From: Candidatus Poribacteria bacterium
Lineage (GTDB): Bacteria > Poribacteria > WGA-4E > WGA-3G
Assembly: GCA_009843785.1 (NCBI GenBank)
Contig: VYCT01000213.1
Location: 1 to 36,917 of the forward strand
Length of the DNA: 36,917 nt
Reading direction: 5' to 3'
The position numbers were made by a program, and so were the translations under genes. This document shows, one piece after another, positions 1 through 8,274 of this stretch. The notes beneath the pieces are model-generated. The model did no database searches. It was not told where the DNA came from and saw only the letters and a program-made list of their open reading frames with translations. Each line of letters opens with the position of its first letter. Position 1 is the first letter of the stretch.

Positions 1-36
1 TCAAATCCATCACATAAAACTACATTTAATTTTAAT

Positions 37-65
37 TTGCTTTACCAATTCAATTATGCTATAAT
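37..65 (+). promoter_or_regulatory. Sigma-70-type promoter for the hairpin RNA
   Basis: A TTGCTT -35 box (37-42) and a perfect TATAAT -10 box (60-65) are separated by 17 bases. The expected start, about seven bases after the -10 box, is near base 72, right where the first of four hairpins begins. The -35 box is weak in its second half. No gene starts directly behind it, so it probably serves the structured RNA rather than the lipoprotein further on. Confidence 0.55.
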
Positions 66-71
66 TAAAAT

Positions 72-228
72 TGCGATAGTGGGGGCATCAAATACCCCAC
101 TATAAAAACGAGGTATCTAATGCCTCACTTGTTGCAATGATTAGGCAGTCCAGTCGCTAAATTGTTCTGCCTAGCCATCACTGGAAAAATAGGGGCAATT
201 TATTTTTTGTCCCTATCTCCCTTTTTTA
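72..228 (+). ncRNA. Candidate multi-hairpin small RNA with terminator
   Basis: Four consecutive stem-loops are readable. The first is a perfect 9-bp stem (76-84 with 95-103). The second is a short GAGG/CCTC stem (110-126). The third is a 7-bp TAGGCAG/CTGCCTA stem (142-148 with 167-173). The fourth is a 10-bp stem with one G-U pair (189-198 with 207-216), followed by a T-run at 222-227 that would act as an intrinsic terminator. The first two loops are near reverse complements of one another (84-96 against 112-124, 11 of 13 positions), so they could kiss or form an alternative long helix. No open reading frame of note is present. I recognise no RNA family; a leader of the following lipoprotein gene is the main alternative. 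Confidence 0.45.
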
Positions 229-293
229 ATTGTAGCATCTAACAAGTGCTTTGTCAAGAAAAAAGGAATTTTTGTTTTTGGTCAAAAACCTTG

Positions 294-339
294 GATAGTT
301 ATTCAGACATAAGCACTTTTCGTTTAGGTGCTAACTATC
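294..339 (+). promoter_or_regulatory. Stem-loop in the lipoprotein leader
   Basis: GATAGTTA (294-301) and TAACTATC (332-339) are exact inverse copies. Inside them AGCAC (312-316) can pair with GTGCT (328-332). The structure ends 16 bases before the GTG start of the lipoprotein and just upstream of its ribosome binding site. It could modulate translation, or be a relic of a palindromic repeat. Confidence 0.3.
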
Positions 340-354
340 GTATAGAGGTGTATA

Positions 355-1245
355 GTGATTCGCAATCTGTTTTTATGCCTAATGGCAATTATTGTAATTG
401 GCGGCTGTTCGGACACATCAAACCTAATCACACCCAACCAGATAGACACGATTTTATCAACCTGCGATACCGACATAGATATTGACATCGCCAACGGCAA
501 CTATACTGGCAATTTTGACATCAACAAAGCCTGCGTAGATAACGTATTGCTTACAACGAACCCCGTTGACGATACAACTGAACCTGTTACCACCAAAGGC
601 TCGTTAGTCCGAAAGGTTTCTGTTGATCAGTTAGTTAGTGATACTAAAAACGGTAAGACTTCTTATCAAGGTAAATTAGTGTTTCTAACTGCGAATGTTA
701 GGCGTAATTCTGATAATGAGCGTTTATATTTATCTACGACTGATAACACTGTTTCCTTTTCAATAGATGCCCCAGGTGATATTTTCGATGGCACTTTTGA
801 AAAGAACTATATTGCAGGGCAAACTTACGATTTTGTTCTTTATATTAGAGAACAGGAAACTCCTAATCTCACGGATCAGTTTACTTTCAACGACAACAGT
901 TGGTACATCCGATCTTACTTGGTAGAAGATGGCGATAATATTCGCAATATCACTATGGATCAATTAGTAAGTGATACAAAACAAGATCAAAAGACTTACG
1001 AAGGCAGTGTTGTATCGTTTAATGCCGAAATTCGGTTTGTTTTGACATCGGGGACTATTACTTTGACTACCAACGATGATAATGTTTCCTTTTTCGTAAG
1101 TTCCCCAGGTGGTATTTCGGATCGCACTTTTGAAAAGAACTATATTGAAGGTCAAACTTACGATTTTATTCTCTATATTCAAGAACAAGAACAGCCAGAT
1201 GCAACAGATGGCAGTTGGGATATTTGGTCTTATATCGTTGAATAG
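355..1245 (+). CDS. Exported lipoprotein with two tandem OB-like domains
   Basis: The GTG start is preceded by an AGAGGTG ribosome binding site. Residues 1-17 form a short hydrophobic signal ending in a lipobox (VIGGC), so Cys18 is the likely lipidated residue and the protein probably sits in the envelope. After a low-complexity, Asp-rich linker there are two similar domains (about 88-190 and 198-296). Both begin with a V/MDQLVSDTK-like motif, continue with K-TY-G--V-F-A, and share a FEKNYI-GQTYDF segment followed by a short hydrophobic strand and a W-I-SY-VE end. The opening pattern resembles the tRNA_anti-like OB-fold family found in small lipoproteins, but that match is from memory only. 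The function is unknown. The AT-rich composition differs from the housekeeping genes further right, suggesting acquired DNA. Confidence 0.7.
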   Translation: MIRNLFLCLMAIIVIGGCSDTSNLITPNQIDTILSTCDTDIDIDIANGNYTGNFDINKACVDNVLLTTNPVDDTTEPVTTKGSLVRKVSVDQLVSDTKNGKTSYQGKLVFLTANVRRNSDNERLYLSTTDNTVSFSIDAPGDIFDGTFEKNYIAGQTYDFVLYIREQETPNLTDQFTFNDNSWYIRSYLVEDGDNIRNITMDQLVSDTKQDQKTYEGSVVSFNAEIRFVLTSGTITLTTNDDNVSFFVSSPGGISDRTFEKNYIEGQTYDFILYIQEQEQPDATDGSWDIWSYIVE

Positions 1246-1251
1246 CAATTA

Positions 1252-1286
1252 GGCAGGTATCTAACCAGATGCTTGCCTTTTCTTTT
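1252..1286 (+). terminator. Intrinsic terminator after the lipoprotein gene
   Basis: An 11-bp stem (1252-1262 with 1267-1277, two G-U pairs, AACC loop) is followed by the T-rich tail 1278-1286. It begins seven bases after the lipoprotein stop codon. The ribosome binding site of the next gene lies directly at its 3' edge, so that gene is either read through or attenuated. Confidence 0.55.
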
Positions 1287-1297
1287 AGGAGATTAGC

Positions 1298-1501
1298 ATG
1301 AATTCTATTTTTGGGATTAAGAATGAAAAATTAGAACGAGCAAGGCGAAAGGCTAATTTATCAAGGCGGGATGTTGCTACGGAATTAGGTTTATTGGATT
1401 CTACATCCATTAGAGATTGGGAATGGGGCTTAGTCGTCCCGGAAAAACATCGTAAGAAACTTATTGAATTATATGGGCTTGATAAGAAATACGATTGTTG
1501 A
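1298..1501 (+). CDS. Small XRE-type helix-turn-helix regulator
   Basis: This 67-residue protein has AGGAGA at 1287-1292, six bases before ATG. Residues 11-60 carry the XRE/Cro pattern: an LERARRKANLSRRDVATELG segment for helices 1 and 2 of the DNA-binding fold, then S-SIRDWEWG as the recognition region, then VVPEKHRKKLIELYGL as the closing helices. The protein is only the DNA-binding domain, with no ligand or dimerisation domain. It may be a regulator of the neighbouring lipoprotein or a remnant of a mobile element. No partner toxin gene is adjacent. Confidence 0.7.
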   Translation: MNSIFGIKNEKLERARRKANLSRRDVATELGLLDSTSIRDWEWGLVVPEKHRKKLIELYGLDKKYDC

Positions 1502-1618
1502 TTTCTTGACAAGAGAAGTGCCGACGTTGGCTCATGTATAAATTCAATGCAACTGCGTCAGTGAAGCCAATAACTACAAGGTTTAAATTTTTCTTAGGCA
1601 TTCGTTCCTGACATAAGC

Positions 1619-1710
1619 CGAAGTTTTTCGGTTAGGTAGTGAGATATTAGACCGACATTGACTTGTGACTCAAAAATTTGGCAAAAACATTGTCAAACCG
1701 AAAAACCTCG
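1619..1710. repeat. Imperfect inverted repeat
   Basis: The arms at 1619-1635 and 1694-1710 are inverse copies over 17 bases with two mismatches; the shared core is CGAAAAAC / GTTTTTCG. They enclose about 58 AT-rich bases with no gene. The stretch lies between the XRE gene and the MITE-like element and may be part of a composite insertion. Confidence 0.4.
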
Positions 1711-1722
1711 TACAAAATACCT

Positions 1723-1860
1723 GAGGGGTGTGCATTATTCCAAGCGTTGGATACACGTTTCCGTAGGGGCGAGGTTCCCTCGTCCGCTATCAAACTATTA
1801 TCCGTTCATTGTCGGGTTGGGAAACCCAACCCGACGCGGAAATATTTATGCACACCCCTC
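1723..1860. mobile_element. MITE-like palindromic element
   Basis: The 138-bp element has 13-bp perfect terminal inverted repeats, GAGGGGTGTGCAT at 1723-1735 and its reverse complement at 1848-1860. Inside are a small hairpin (1770-1774 with 1778-1782) and a strong 25-base hairpin (1811-1835) whose arms are GTCGGGTTGGG and its complement around a two- to three-base loop. There is no transposase. An open frame that starts inside it and runs into the nuclease-like gene is treated as read-through, not as a real N-terminus. Confidence 0.6.
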
Positions 1861-1887
1861 AAATACCTAAAGGTAAGGAATCCGCTA

Positions 1888-2325
1888 ATGAGTAATCATG
1901 ATCAGTTAACATCCGATGTAAAGGATAATTCTCAGAAGCTGTTTGGTGAAGATATCTGTTGGGTAGACCCTCCACCGGAACTTAAAGCACTTACGCGCCG
2001 TAAACCGCCCGATTTAGTAGGTAAAACCTCTAACGGAAATATCATTATTGTTGAAGTAAAAACAGAATTTGACAATACTGATAAGACCAATAAACTTGAT
2101 GGAATGGATAAATCTATAGGACAAGTTCTACGGTATGCTTATGCCTATGTAGAGGAACTGATTTGCCAAGATCGAAAACCCTCGGATGAAACATTGAAAG
2201 AGGAACTTAAAAAATTTCGCCTATTTATCGTCGGTAGAGAACATTTGCAACGCCTTGAGGATATTTGCCAGTTATTGCAAGCACACGGCATCAATACCTA
2301 TCACAGGGTCCTTCCAGACAACTGA
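1888..2325 (+). CDS. PD-(D/E)XK nuclease-like protein
   Basis: I chose the ATG at 1888 because AAGGAA lies seven bases upstream and the longer open frame would begin inside the MITE-like element. The resulting 145-residue protein shows a PD-(D/E)XK core: PPDLVG (Asp near residue 37), then a strand IIIVEVK (Glu-x-Lys near 49-51), then a helix with GQVLRYAYAYVE whose Gln is typical of the fold. The C-terminal half contains a FRLFIVG strand. The family includes restriction-like and repair nucleases. No methyltransferase or helicase is adjacent, so the substrate cannot be inferred. It ends 8 bases from the convergently transcribed DUF58 gene. Confidence 0.65.
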   Translation: MSNHDQLTSDVKDNSQKLFGEDICWVDPPPELKALTRRKPPDLVGKTSNGNIIIVEVKTEFDNTDKTNKLDGMDKSIGQVLRYAYAYVEELICQDRKPSDETLKEELKKFRLFIVGREHLQRLEDICQLLQAHGINTYHRVLPDN

Positions 2326-2333
2326 CAGCCACC

Positions 2334-3224
2334 TTACTTTCGGCGAGATAGATACTCAGATAGCGCGTAGTCGAACGGTGTGGCGGTATCCATCTGCACA
2401 TAATCAATCTGGCTCGCGCCGCACCCACGACGGTAACTCTGGATAAATCCGTTCAGTTTCTCAAGGTAGTCCGTTTTCAGCGTATCGGCTTGGGTTGAAA
2501 GTGTCTCTCCGGTTTCCATATCCCGAAAAACGACAGAGCCAGTATAAGGGAAGGTAAGTTCGGCAGGATCAAGCAGGTGAAAGACAATCACCTCGTGTTT
2601 TTGGTGGCGGAGATGTTTCAACGCTGAGATGACTTGCGAGGGTTCATCGAGCAGATCTGAGATAACGATGACTAAACCGCGTCGCACAATCCGCTTAGCG
2701 AGTTCGTGGAAAAAACTGCTCAACTTGGTCTCCTGACCGGGGGTCGCGTTTTCCAACGCGGACATAATCGCTTGAAGATGTGTTGCTGCACCCCTTGGTG
2801 GAATGTATTGCGTAATATCTGTATCGAAGAGTGCCAATCCAACGGAATCGCGTTGTTTCAGCATGAGGTAAGTGAGTGTCGCTGCGAGGTAACAGCCGTA
2901 TTCAAACTTCGTCAACGACTCCTCGGTATGTTTATAGTTCATTGACGCGCTCGTGTCAAGCAGAATATAGGCACGCAGGTTGGTCTCTTCTTCAAACTTC
3001 TTGACGTAATACCGGTCGGATTTTCCGAAGACTTTCCAGTCGATATAACGGATCTCATCGCCGGGCATATATTGCCGGTGTTCCGCGAATTCGACGCTGA
3101 ACCCTTGATACGGACTTTTGTGCAGACCCGTGACGAACCCTTCAACAACGAGTCGTGCAACAAGTTCCATACCGCCAATCCGAGAGAGCGCGACCGGGTC
3201 TAAGTATTTATGAGATGTTTGCAT
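2334..3224 (-). CDS. DUF58 / VWA domain protein
   Basis: The 296-residue protein begins with the typical DUF58 start ([20 protein letters not shown]). It continues with the signature around residues 40-75 ([38 protein letters not shown]), which introduces a von Willebrand A-like domain. The metal-binding MIDAS motif DTSASM follows near residue 91. The C-terminal part contains the VIVISDLLD strand and completes the VWA fold. Such proteins are usually encoded beside MoxR AAA ATPases and are thought to work with them as cofactor-insertion or assembly chaperones. No moxR gene is visible here, so the partner must be elsewhere. It is last in a minus-strand series and starts 17 bases after the YgiT-type gene ends. 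Confidence 0.85.
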   Translation of the reverse strand: [296 protein letters not shown]

Positions 3225-3241
3225 GTTTTTCGTTTACCAAA

Positions 3242-3469
3242 TTACTCGAAAGTGGCAACTGACACCGGGCGTTTTGGCGCAACAGTTTGCTGATTTCGCT
3301 TAATACGTTCAATTTCTTTTATGGTCTGCGCCGTCAAGTACCCCTCACCACAATTCGGGCAATGGATCGTAGGCACATTTTCGATAACGAGAAGGGATTC
3401 ACCTTTGTGATAACTCCGCGAAACATAGCGTTGGCGCGCACCCTCTTCTCCACAAATATCACACTTCAT
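3242..3469 (-). CDS. YgiT-type zinc finger protein
   Basis: This is a 75-residue protein with two CxxC knuckles, CDIC near the N-terminus and CPNC in the middle, separated by a strand-rich stretch (LLVIENVPTIHCPNCGEGYLTA). This is the zinc-binding half of MqsA/YgiT-type antitoxins. The helix-turn-helix DNA-binding half of MqsA is absent, as in many short YgiT proteins that pair with small toxins. Here the usual partner (DUF4258 or MqsR-like) is not next to it; its upstream neighbour is a PIN toxin, 22 bases away. It could be an orphan antitoxin or part of the PIN operon. The identification is firm, the pairing is not. Confidence 0.8.
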   Translation of the reverse strand: MKCDICGEEGARQRYVSRSYHKGESLLVIENVPTIHCPNCGEGYLTAQTIKEIERIKRNQQTVAPKRPVSVATFE

Positions 3470-3491
3470 TGTTTGATGTCTTTTTTCACTT

Positions 3492-3899
3492 TTATTGGAA
3501 CTCTGCCAGAAAGTCCGCTGGCTTTACAATAAGGATACCCTGATAATTTCCAAGTGGCAACAGATGCTTCTGATCGCCAGTAACAATATGGGTAGCTCCT
3601 CCGACAACAGCACATTCTATTATCATGTCGTCGTCTGGATCGGTTGTGATGCCTTTGAGGCGATTGGGAATTTCTACCGTTTGGAGGAAACCAAGAAGCC
3701 GGGTCTTCACTACCGAGGTCCGGGTCGAAGGAATACCCAACTTGATCATTAGCTTATCTTCAAATTCATCAAGAATCTCATCACAAATTAACCCTTTAAC
3801 CTTATTTTCCTGTGCCAGTTCAATGGATCGATAAGGCACACCACCCCAAATCATACCCGATATCAGAACATTTGTATCATAAACGACTACCGGTTGCAT
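3492..3899 (-). CDS. PIN-domain toxin
   Basis: The 135-residue protein starts with VVVYDTNVLISGMIWGG, the first acidic motif of PIN-domain ribonucleases. A mid-region acidic residue lies in the LICDEILDEFEDKL helix, and later a cluster TDPDDDMIIECAV is followed by THIVTGDQKHLL, together giving the conserved acidic residues that hold Mg/Mn. The G-P-F---I---DFL type ending matches the PIN_3 (COG1569) group of putative toxins. The start overlaps the 3' end of the upstream gene by 13 bases, the usual arrangement for translationally coupled antitoxin-toxin pairs. It probably cleaves RNA when unneutralised. Confidence 0.8.
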   Translation of the reverse strand: MQPVVVYDTNVLISGMIWGGVPYRSIELAQENKVKGLICDEILDEFEDKLMIKLGIPSTRTSVVKTRLLGFLQTVEIPNRLKGITTDPDDDMIIECAVVGGATHIVTGDQKHLLPLGNYQGILIVKPADFLAEFQ

Positions 3900-4144
3900 T
3901 CACGATCCTCGTGGACGATGTCGTCAATAAAATATAAACGCTCGTCGTCTGTCATCGTGTCCCAGTCTAATCCGCGTTCGGCACATAATTGTCTAACTTT
4001 TGATTCAGCATATTTCATCCGTTCCTCGCGTTCTGCTGGTGTTTCCTTTGTCAGTGCACGAACAACCAAGAATTTTTCTTCCGGCGGCATCTGCTGAACC
4101 AGATCAATGATTTGTTCAGTTGTTAATTCAAGCGTCAAATTCAT
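3887..4144 (-). CDS. Putative antitoxin of the PIN pair
   Basis: The 85-residue acidic, helical protein is preceded by a perfect AGGAGGTGA ribosome binding site on the minus strand (about 4150-4160). The N-terminus (MNLTLELTTEQIIDLVQQMPPEEKFLVVRAL) looks like the short strand-helix start common in small antitoxins that sit before PIN toxins in cyanobacteria and other uncultured lineages. The charged C-terminal half probably wraps the toxin. There is no clear helix-turn-helix. The function is inferred from the 13-base overlap with the toxin gene and the size. Confidence 0.6.
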   Translation of the reverse strand: MNLTLELTTEQIIDLVQQMPPEEKFLVVRALTKETPAEREERMKYAESKVRQLCAERGLDWDTMTDDERLYFIDDIVHEDRECNR

Positions 4145-4238
4145 TTTGATTCACCTCCTAAATCTTGAAGTTCAATTATAACAAAAATTTGCTTGAATAT
4201 CAACTGAAATTCAAGGAACAGCAGGAACATATTGTAAA

Positions 4239-7200
4239 TTATGTGAGCAGTGGCTTCAACCACCGCTTTGCCGTTTCCATGTCCATGCCGGTGCGTTCCG
4301 CATAATCTGCAACCTGATCCTCCCCGATCCTACCGATGCTGAAATATCGCGCTTCTGGATGCGAATAATACCACCCACTCACAGATGCCGCCGGAGCCAT
4401 CGCCAGACTTTCAGTGAGAGAGATCCCCGTATTTTCTGTTACATTCAACAAATCGAACAACACCCGTTTTTGGTTGTGGTCGGGACAGGCAGGGTAACCG
4501 GGTGCCGGACGGATCCCTCGGTATTTTTCGGCAATCAAGGCATGGTTATCCAACGTCTCATCAACGGCATACCCCCAAAGCTTTGTGCGGACGTGCTGAT
4601 GCATCTTCTCCGCGAACGCCTCTGCGAGTCGGTCTGCCAACGCCTTCGCCATGATGCTGTTATAATCGTCCTGCTGCTGCTCAAATTCGGCACAGAATTC
4701 GGAGACACCGATACCGGTTGTCACTGCAAACGCCCCGATATAGTCTGGCATTGTTGTCGCCTTCGGCGCGATGAAATCGCCAAGGCTGAGATTCGGTCTC
4801 GTGAACGGCTGTTCCGTCTGTTGGCGTAGGTGGTGTAGTGTAGCGATGGGTTCCGTCCGCGCTGCGTCGGCATAGATTTCAGTGTCTTCGCCGACACCGT
4901 TGGCTGGGAAAAGCCCAACGACAGCGCGTGCCTGAAATCTTCTCTCTTCGACAATGATCCGCAAAAGTGCTTCCGCATCTTTAAGGAGTTTACGTGCTTC
5001 TTCACCGACCTCCGGATTTTCCAATATATTTGGATACTTACCACGGAGTCCCCAAGTCGTGAAAAACGGACTCCAGTCGATGTAGTCAACGAGTTTCTCC
5101 AAAGCGTAGTCATCGAAGACCGTAACACCTATTGTTGAAGGTTTAGCGGGGCGGTAATTCTGCCAGTCCGGCATGAATTTCCGTTCTTGGGCAACAGTGA
5201 AGGAAAGCAAGTTCGCCTGTTTCCGATTTTTCGCACGGCGTTCTCGGATGTCTGTATATTCTTCACGAATGTGTTCGGTGAACGCCCCCTGTCTTTCACT
5301 GCTCATCAAATCGCTAACAACGCCAACGCTTCGGGACGCATCTTTGACATGGATCGTTGAACCGTTGTAAGTAGGTTCAATTTGGACCGCAGTATGTATC
5401 TTAGAGGTGGTCGCGCCACCGATGAGGAGCGGGATACGGAAGCCTTCTCGTTCCATCTCTTCAGCGACATGTACCATCTCATCTAACGATGGTGTGATGA
5501 GTCCACTTAATCCGATAATATCGGCATTCTCTTGCCGTGCCGTCTCCAGAATCTCTTCCGCCGGCACCATTACCCCAAGATCGATAACTTCGTAATTGTT
5601 GCAGCCGAGCACAACACCGACGATATTTTTTCCGATGTCGTGTACATCGCCTTTCACCGTCGCCATCACAATTTTGCCCCTGGATCGGATAGCGCCTTCC
5701 GCTTGTTCTTTTTCAATAAAGGGTATGAGATGTGCGACTGCCTTTTTCATCACACGCGCACTTTTGACCACTTGCGGCAGAAACATTTTACCGTCCCCAA
5801 AAAGTTCACCGACGCGGTTCATACCGTCCATCAGTGGTCCTTCGATCACCTGTATCGGCCGTTCGTATGTCAGACGTGCTTCTTCCGTGTCTGCTTCAAT
5901 GTATTCGATAATCCCTTCAACGAGTGCATGACTGAGCCGTTTTTCAACCGGGAGTTTCCGCCATTTTCGACTCACACGCTTCTTTTTCCCTTTCCCTTGC
6001 AGCGTGCCAGCGAGTGTGACGAGTCTATCCGTAGCATCTTCTCGCCGGTCGAATAGGACATCCTCCACTGCTTCGAGAAGCGTTTTCGGTAGGTCGTCAT
6101 AGACGGCGAGTTGCCCGGCATTGACAATTCCCATGTCCATACCGGCATTAATGGCGTGGTAGAGGAACGCGGCGTGCATCGCCTCTCGTACCGTATCGTT
6201 GCCACGGAAAGCGAAAGAGATATTGCTAACGCCGCCACTCACCAAAGCGTCCGGACAGGTGGTTTTAATCGCCTCACACGCCTCAATAAATGCCTTCGCG
6301 TATGCGTTGTGTGCCTCAATGCCGGTTGCGACGGCGAAGATGTTCGGATCGAAAATGATGTCCTCCGGTGGAAACCCGGCTTCTTCTGTCAAAATTCGGT
6401 ACGCCCTACGGCAGATCTCCACCTTCCGTTCATAGGTATCCGCTTGCCCCGCTTCGTCGAACGCCATCACAATAACGGCGGCACCGTATCGACGGATCAG
6501 TCGCGCTTTCGCTAAGAAATCTGACTCCCCTTCTTTCAAGCTAATCGAGTTGACGACGCCTTTCCCCTGAACGCACGCCAACCCCGCTTCTATCACTTCC
6601 CACCGGCTCGAATCCAGCATGATAGGCACACGACTAATGTCCGGTTCAGCAGCAATCAGGTTCAAGAACTTGACGATTGCGGTTTTGGCATCTAACATAC
6701 CCGCGTCCATGTTAATGTCGATGAGTTGCGCGCCGTTTTCCACTTGGTCGCGCGCAACCTCTAACGCGGTTTCGTAGTCCTCATTTTTAATGAGCGTCGC
6801 GAATCGGCGTGAACCTGTTACGTTTGTCCGTTCACCAACGTTAACAAAGAGAGAATCCGGCGTGATGTTAAACGCCTCTAAACCGCTCAGACGGCAGGCG
6901 CGTTCTTGTGGCATCGGTTGACGCGGCGAGTATTCAGCGGCGACTTTGGCAATCGTTTCGATATGTTCAGGTTGGCTGCCGCAACAGCCACCGACGATAT
7001 TGACAAAGCCGTTTTGCGCGAATTCATGCATCCAATCTCCCATTTCCGTGGGTGTCTGTGTATACTGACCGAGTTCGTTGGGGAGCCCAGCATTCGGATA
7101 GCAGATAACCGGTATGTCCGCCATCTTTGCCATCTCTGCGAGGTAGGGACGGATCTGTTGCGCGCCAAAACCGCAGTTCAACCCGACAGCGAGCAGATTG

Positions 7201-7913
7201 GCATGTCGAACGGAGTTCCAGAACGCTTCAACTGTTTGCCCTGAAAGGTTGCGTCCACCACCGCCACTTCTGTCAGAGGAGACGATAAGCGGGATGTCGA
7301 TGCCTCGCGTCTCGGCGAGTGTTTGTATCGCAAAGAGCGCGGCTTTACAATTGAGCGTGTCCATGACGGTTTCGACAAGGAGAAAGTCAGCACCACCGTC
7401 AATTAAGCCTTCTGCTTGCGTTGTGTAGGCGGAAACGAGTTGTGAGAACGTAATATTTCGGTAGCCGGGATCGTTGACGTTCGGTGAGATGGTGCAGCTG
7501 CGATTCGTAGGTCCCATGCTACCAGCGACGAAACGCGGTTTATTTGGCGATGTCCATTTATCTGCGACTTCACGCGCAATACGTGCTGCGGCATAGTTTA
7601 CCTGATACGCAATATCTTGGAGTTGATAATCCGCCATTGAGACAGATGTGCTGGTAAAGGTGTTTGTTTCAATGATGTCCGCGCCAGCACTACAATAGTT
7701 TGCGTGTATTTCTCGGACAATGTGTGGTTGTGTTATGGAGAGTAGATCGTTGTAACCTTTGAGTTCGCAGGAGTGATCTGCAAACTGTTCGCCACGAAAA
7801 TCTGCTTCTGTGAGCCGATAGGTCTGCAACAGTGATCCCATCGCACCGTCAAGAATCAGAATCCGTTTTTCCAGTTCGTTTTTAAGATATGTTATCCGTT
7901 CAGAATTTGCCAT
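4239..7913 (-). CDS. metH: Cobalamin-dependent methionine synthase
   Basis: MetH transfers a methyl group from methyltetrahydrofolate to homocysteine through methylcobalamin. At 1224 residues it is full length. The N-terminal homocysteine domain has the zinc ligands Cys247, Cys310 and Cys311 (VGLNCGFG and GGCCGS), at the same numbering as in E. coli. The pterin domain follows (about 350-640; [11 protein letters not shown] and D-NMDAGMLD). Then come the helical cap and the B12 domain, with DVHDIG and its cobalt ligand His758, and the AdoMet reactivation domain to the C-terminus, with a [11 protein letters not shown]-like motif. All modules needed for turnover and reductive reactivation are present. 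The start is immediately preceded by a micro-ORF that ends four bases upstream. No AdoMet or cobalamin riboswitch was recognised in the leader. Confidence 0.97.
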   Translation of the reverse strand: MANSERITYLKNELEKRILILDGAMGSLLQTYRLTEADFRGEQFADHSCELKGYNDLLSITQPHIVREIHANYCSAGADIIETNTFTSTSVSMADYQLQDIAYQVNYAAARIAREVADKWTSPNKPRFVAGSMGPTNRSCTISPNVNDPGYRNITFSQLVSAYTTQAEGLIDGGADFLLVETVMDTLNCKAALFAIQTLAETRGIDIPLIVSSDRSGGGGRNLSGQTVEAFWNSVRHANLLAVGLNCGFGAQQIRPYLAEMAKMADIPVICYPNAGLPNELGQYTQTPTEMGDWMHEFAQNGFVNIVGGCCGSQPEHIETIAKVAAEYSPRQPMPQERACRLSGLEAFNITPDSLFVNVGERTNVTGSRRFATLIKNEDYETALEVARDQVENGAQLIDINMDAGMLDAKTAIVKFLNLIAAEPDISRVPIMLDSSRWEVIEAGLACVQGKGVVNSISLKEGESDFLAKARLIRRYGAAVIVMAFDEAGQADTYERKVEICRRAYRILTEEAGFPPEDIIFDPNIFAVATGIEAHNAYAKAFIEACEAIKTTCPDALVSGGVSNISFAFRGNDTVREAMHAAFLYHAINAGMDMGIVNAGQLAVYDDLPKTLLEAVEDVLFDRREDATDRLVTLAGTLQGKGKKKRVSRKWRKLPVEKRLSHALVEGIIEYIEADTEEARLTYERPIQVIEGPLMDGMNRVGELFGDGKMFLPQVVKSARVMKKAVAHLIPFIEKEQAEGAIRSRGKIVMATVKGDVHDIGKNIVGVVLGCNNYEVIDLGVMVPAEEILETARQENADIIGLSGLITPSLDEMVHVAEEMEREGFRIPLLIGGATTSKIHTAVQIEPTYNGSTIHVKDASRSVGVVSDLMSSERQGAFTEHIREEYTDIRERRAKNRKQANLLSFTVAQERKFMPDWQNYRPAKPSTIGVTVFDDYALEKLVDYIDWSPFFTTWGLRGKYPNILENPEVGEEARKLLKDAEALLRIIVEERRFQARAVVGLFPANGVGEDTEIYADAARTEPIATLHHLRQQTEQPFTRPNLSLGDFIAPKATTMPDYIGAFAVTTGIGVSEFCAEFEQQQDDYNSIMAKALADRLAEAFAEKMHQHVRTKLWGYAVDETLDNHALIAEKYRGIRPAPGYPACPDHNQKRVLFDLLNVTENTGISLTESLAMAPAASVSGWYYSHPEARYFSIGRIGEDQVADYAERTGMDMETAKRWLKPLLT

Positions 7914-7917
7914 ATTT

Positions 7918-7971
7918 TTAATTTACCTTGCGGAGGTAGAACATACGTTTCAACGATAAAGTGCGTTCCAT
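7918..7971 (-). CDS. Putative 17-residue leader peptide, proximal copy
   Basis: The minus-strand ATG at 7971-7969 follows a GGAG motif by about nine bases and opens 17 codons ending in TAA at 7920-7918. The product is basic, starting [17 protein letters not shown]. The stop codon is four bases before the metH ATG, so ribosomes could re-initiate there; metH itself has only a distant AGG. It may be a translational-coupling leader or a chance frame in a repeat. It contains two Met codons (start plus one internal), too few for a classical Met attenuator. Confidence 0.4.
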   Translation of the reverse strand: MERTLSLKRMFYLRKVN

Positions 7972-8019
7972 AAATCCGCTCTCCATTACATTACGAGCTA
8001 CGGGTTTTGAGGCGAATTT

Positions 8020-8073
8020 TTAATTTACCTTGCGGAGGCAGAACATACGTTTCAACGATAAAGTGCGTTCCAT
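8020..8073 (-). CDS. Putative 17-residue leader peptide, distal copy
   Basis: This copy is the same frame as the proximal one, one repeat unit upstream. One residue differs: Cys replaces Tyr at position 12. Both the GGAG motif and the frame are preserved. With only one substitution between copies, conservation of the frame cannot be separated from recent duplication. Confidence 0.3.
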   Translation of the reverse strand: MERTLSLKRMFCLRKVN

Positions 8074-8274
8074 AAATCCGCTCTCCATTACATTACGAGC
8101 TACGGGTTTTGAGGTGATCTTAAGAGGAACACTTTAGTTAGACGAAAACATCTTAACAGCCAACTGCTATTTATGCTACCATAGCGCGACATGCGGCTGT
8201 CCTATGCATACATCACGTGTTATAATATACCACATAAAAAGCCACTTTGTCCATTTAAAGTCTACGAGATTTCC

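Larger units (their letters stand above)
7914..8114 (-). repeat. Tandem 102-bp leader repeat upstream of metH
   Basis: Two copies (7914-8015 and 8016-8114) differ at one position within the shared part (7937 against 8039). Read on the minus strand, each copy contains a GGAG ribosome binding site, a 17-codon micro-ORF and an A-rich end; the proximal copy runs straight into the metH start codon. The near identity points to a recent duplication or to a mobile or amplified leader cassette. Confidence 0.8.

Noticed and set aside
246-485. 79-residue open frame at the left end
   Set aside because: It overlaps the lipoprotein gene out of frame and starts in the region of the terminator; no coding features.
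1678-1887. N-terminal extension of the nuclease-like gene
   Set aside because: It lies inside the MITE-like element and has no ribosome binding site; the ATG at 1888 does.
5532-6056. 174-residue open frame antisense to metH
   Set aside because: Antisense shadow of conserved MetH codons without any family resemblance.
7914-8190. AdoMet or cobalamin riboswitch ahead of metH
   Set aside because: No SAM-I or B12-box-like conserved core could be found; the leader is a tandem repeat with micro-ORFs.
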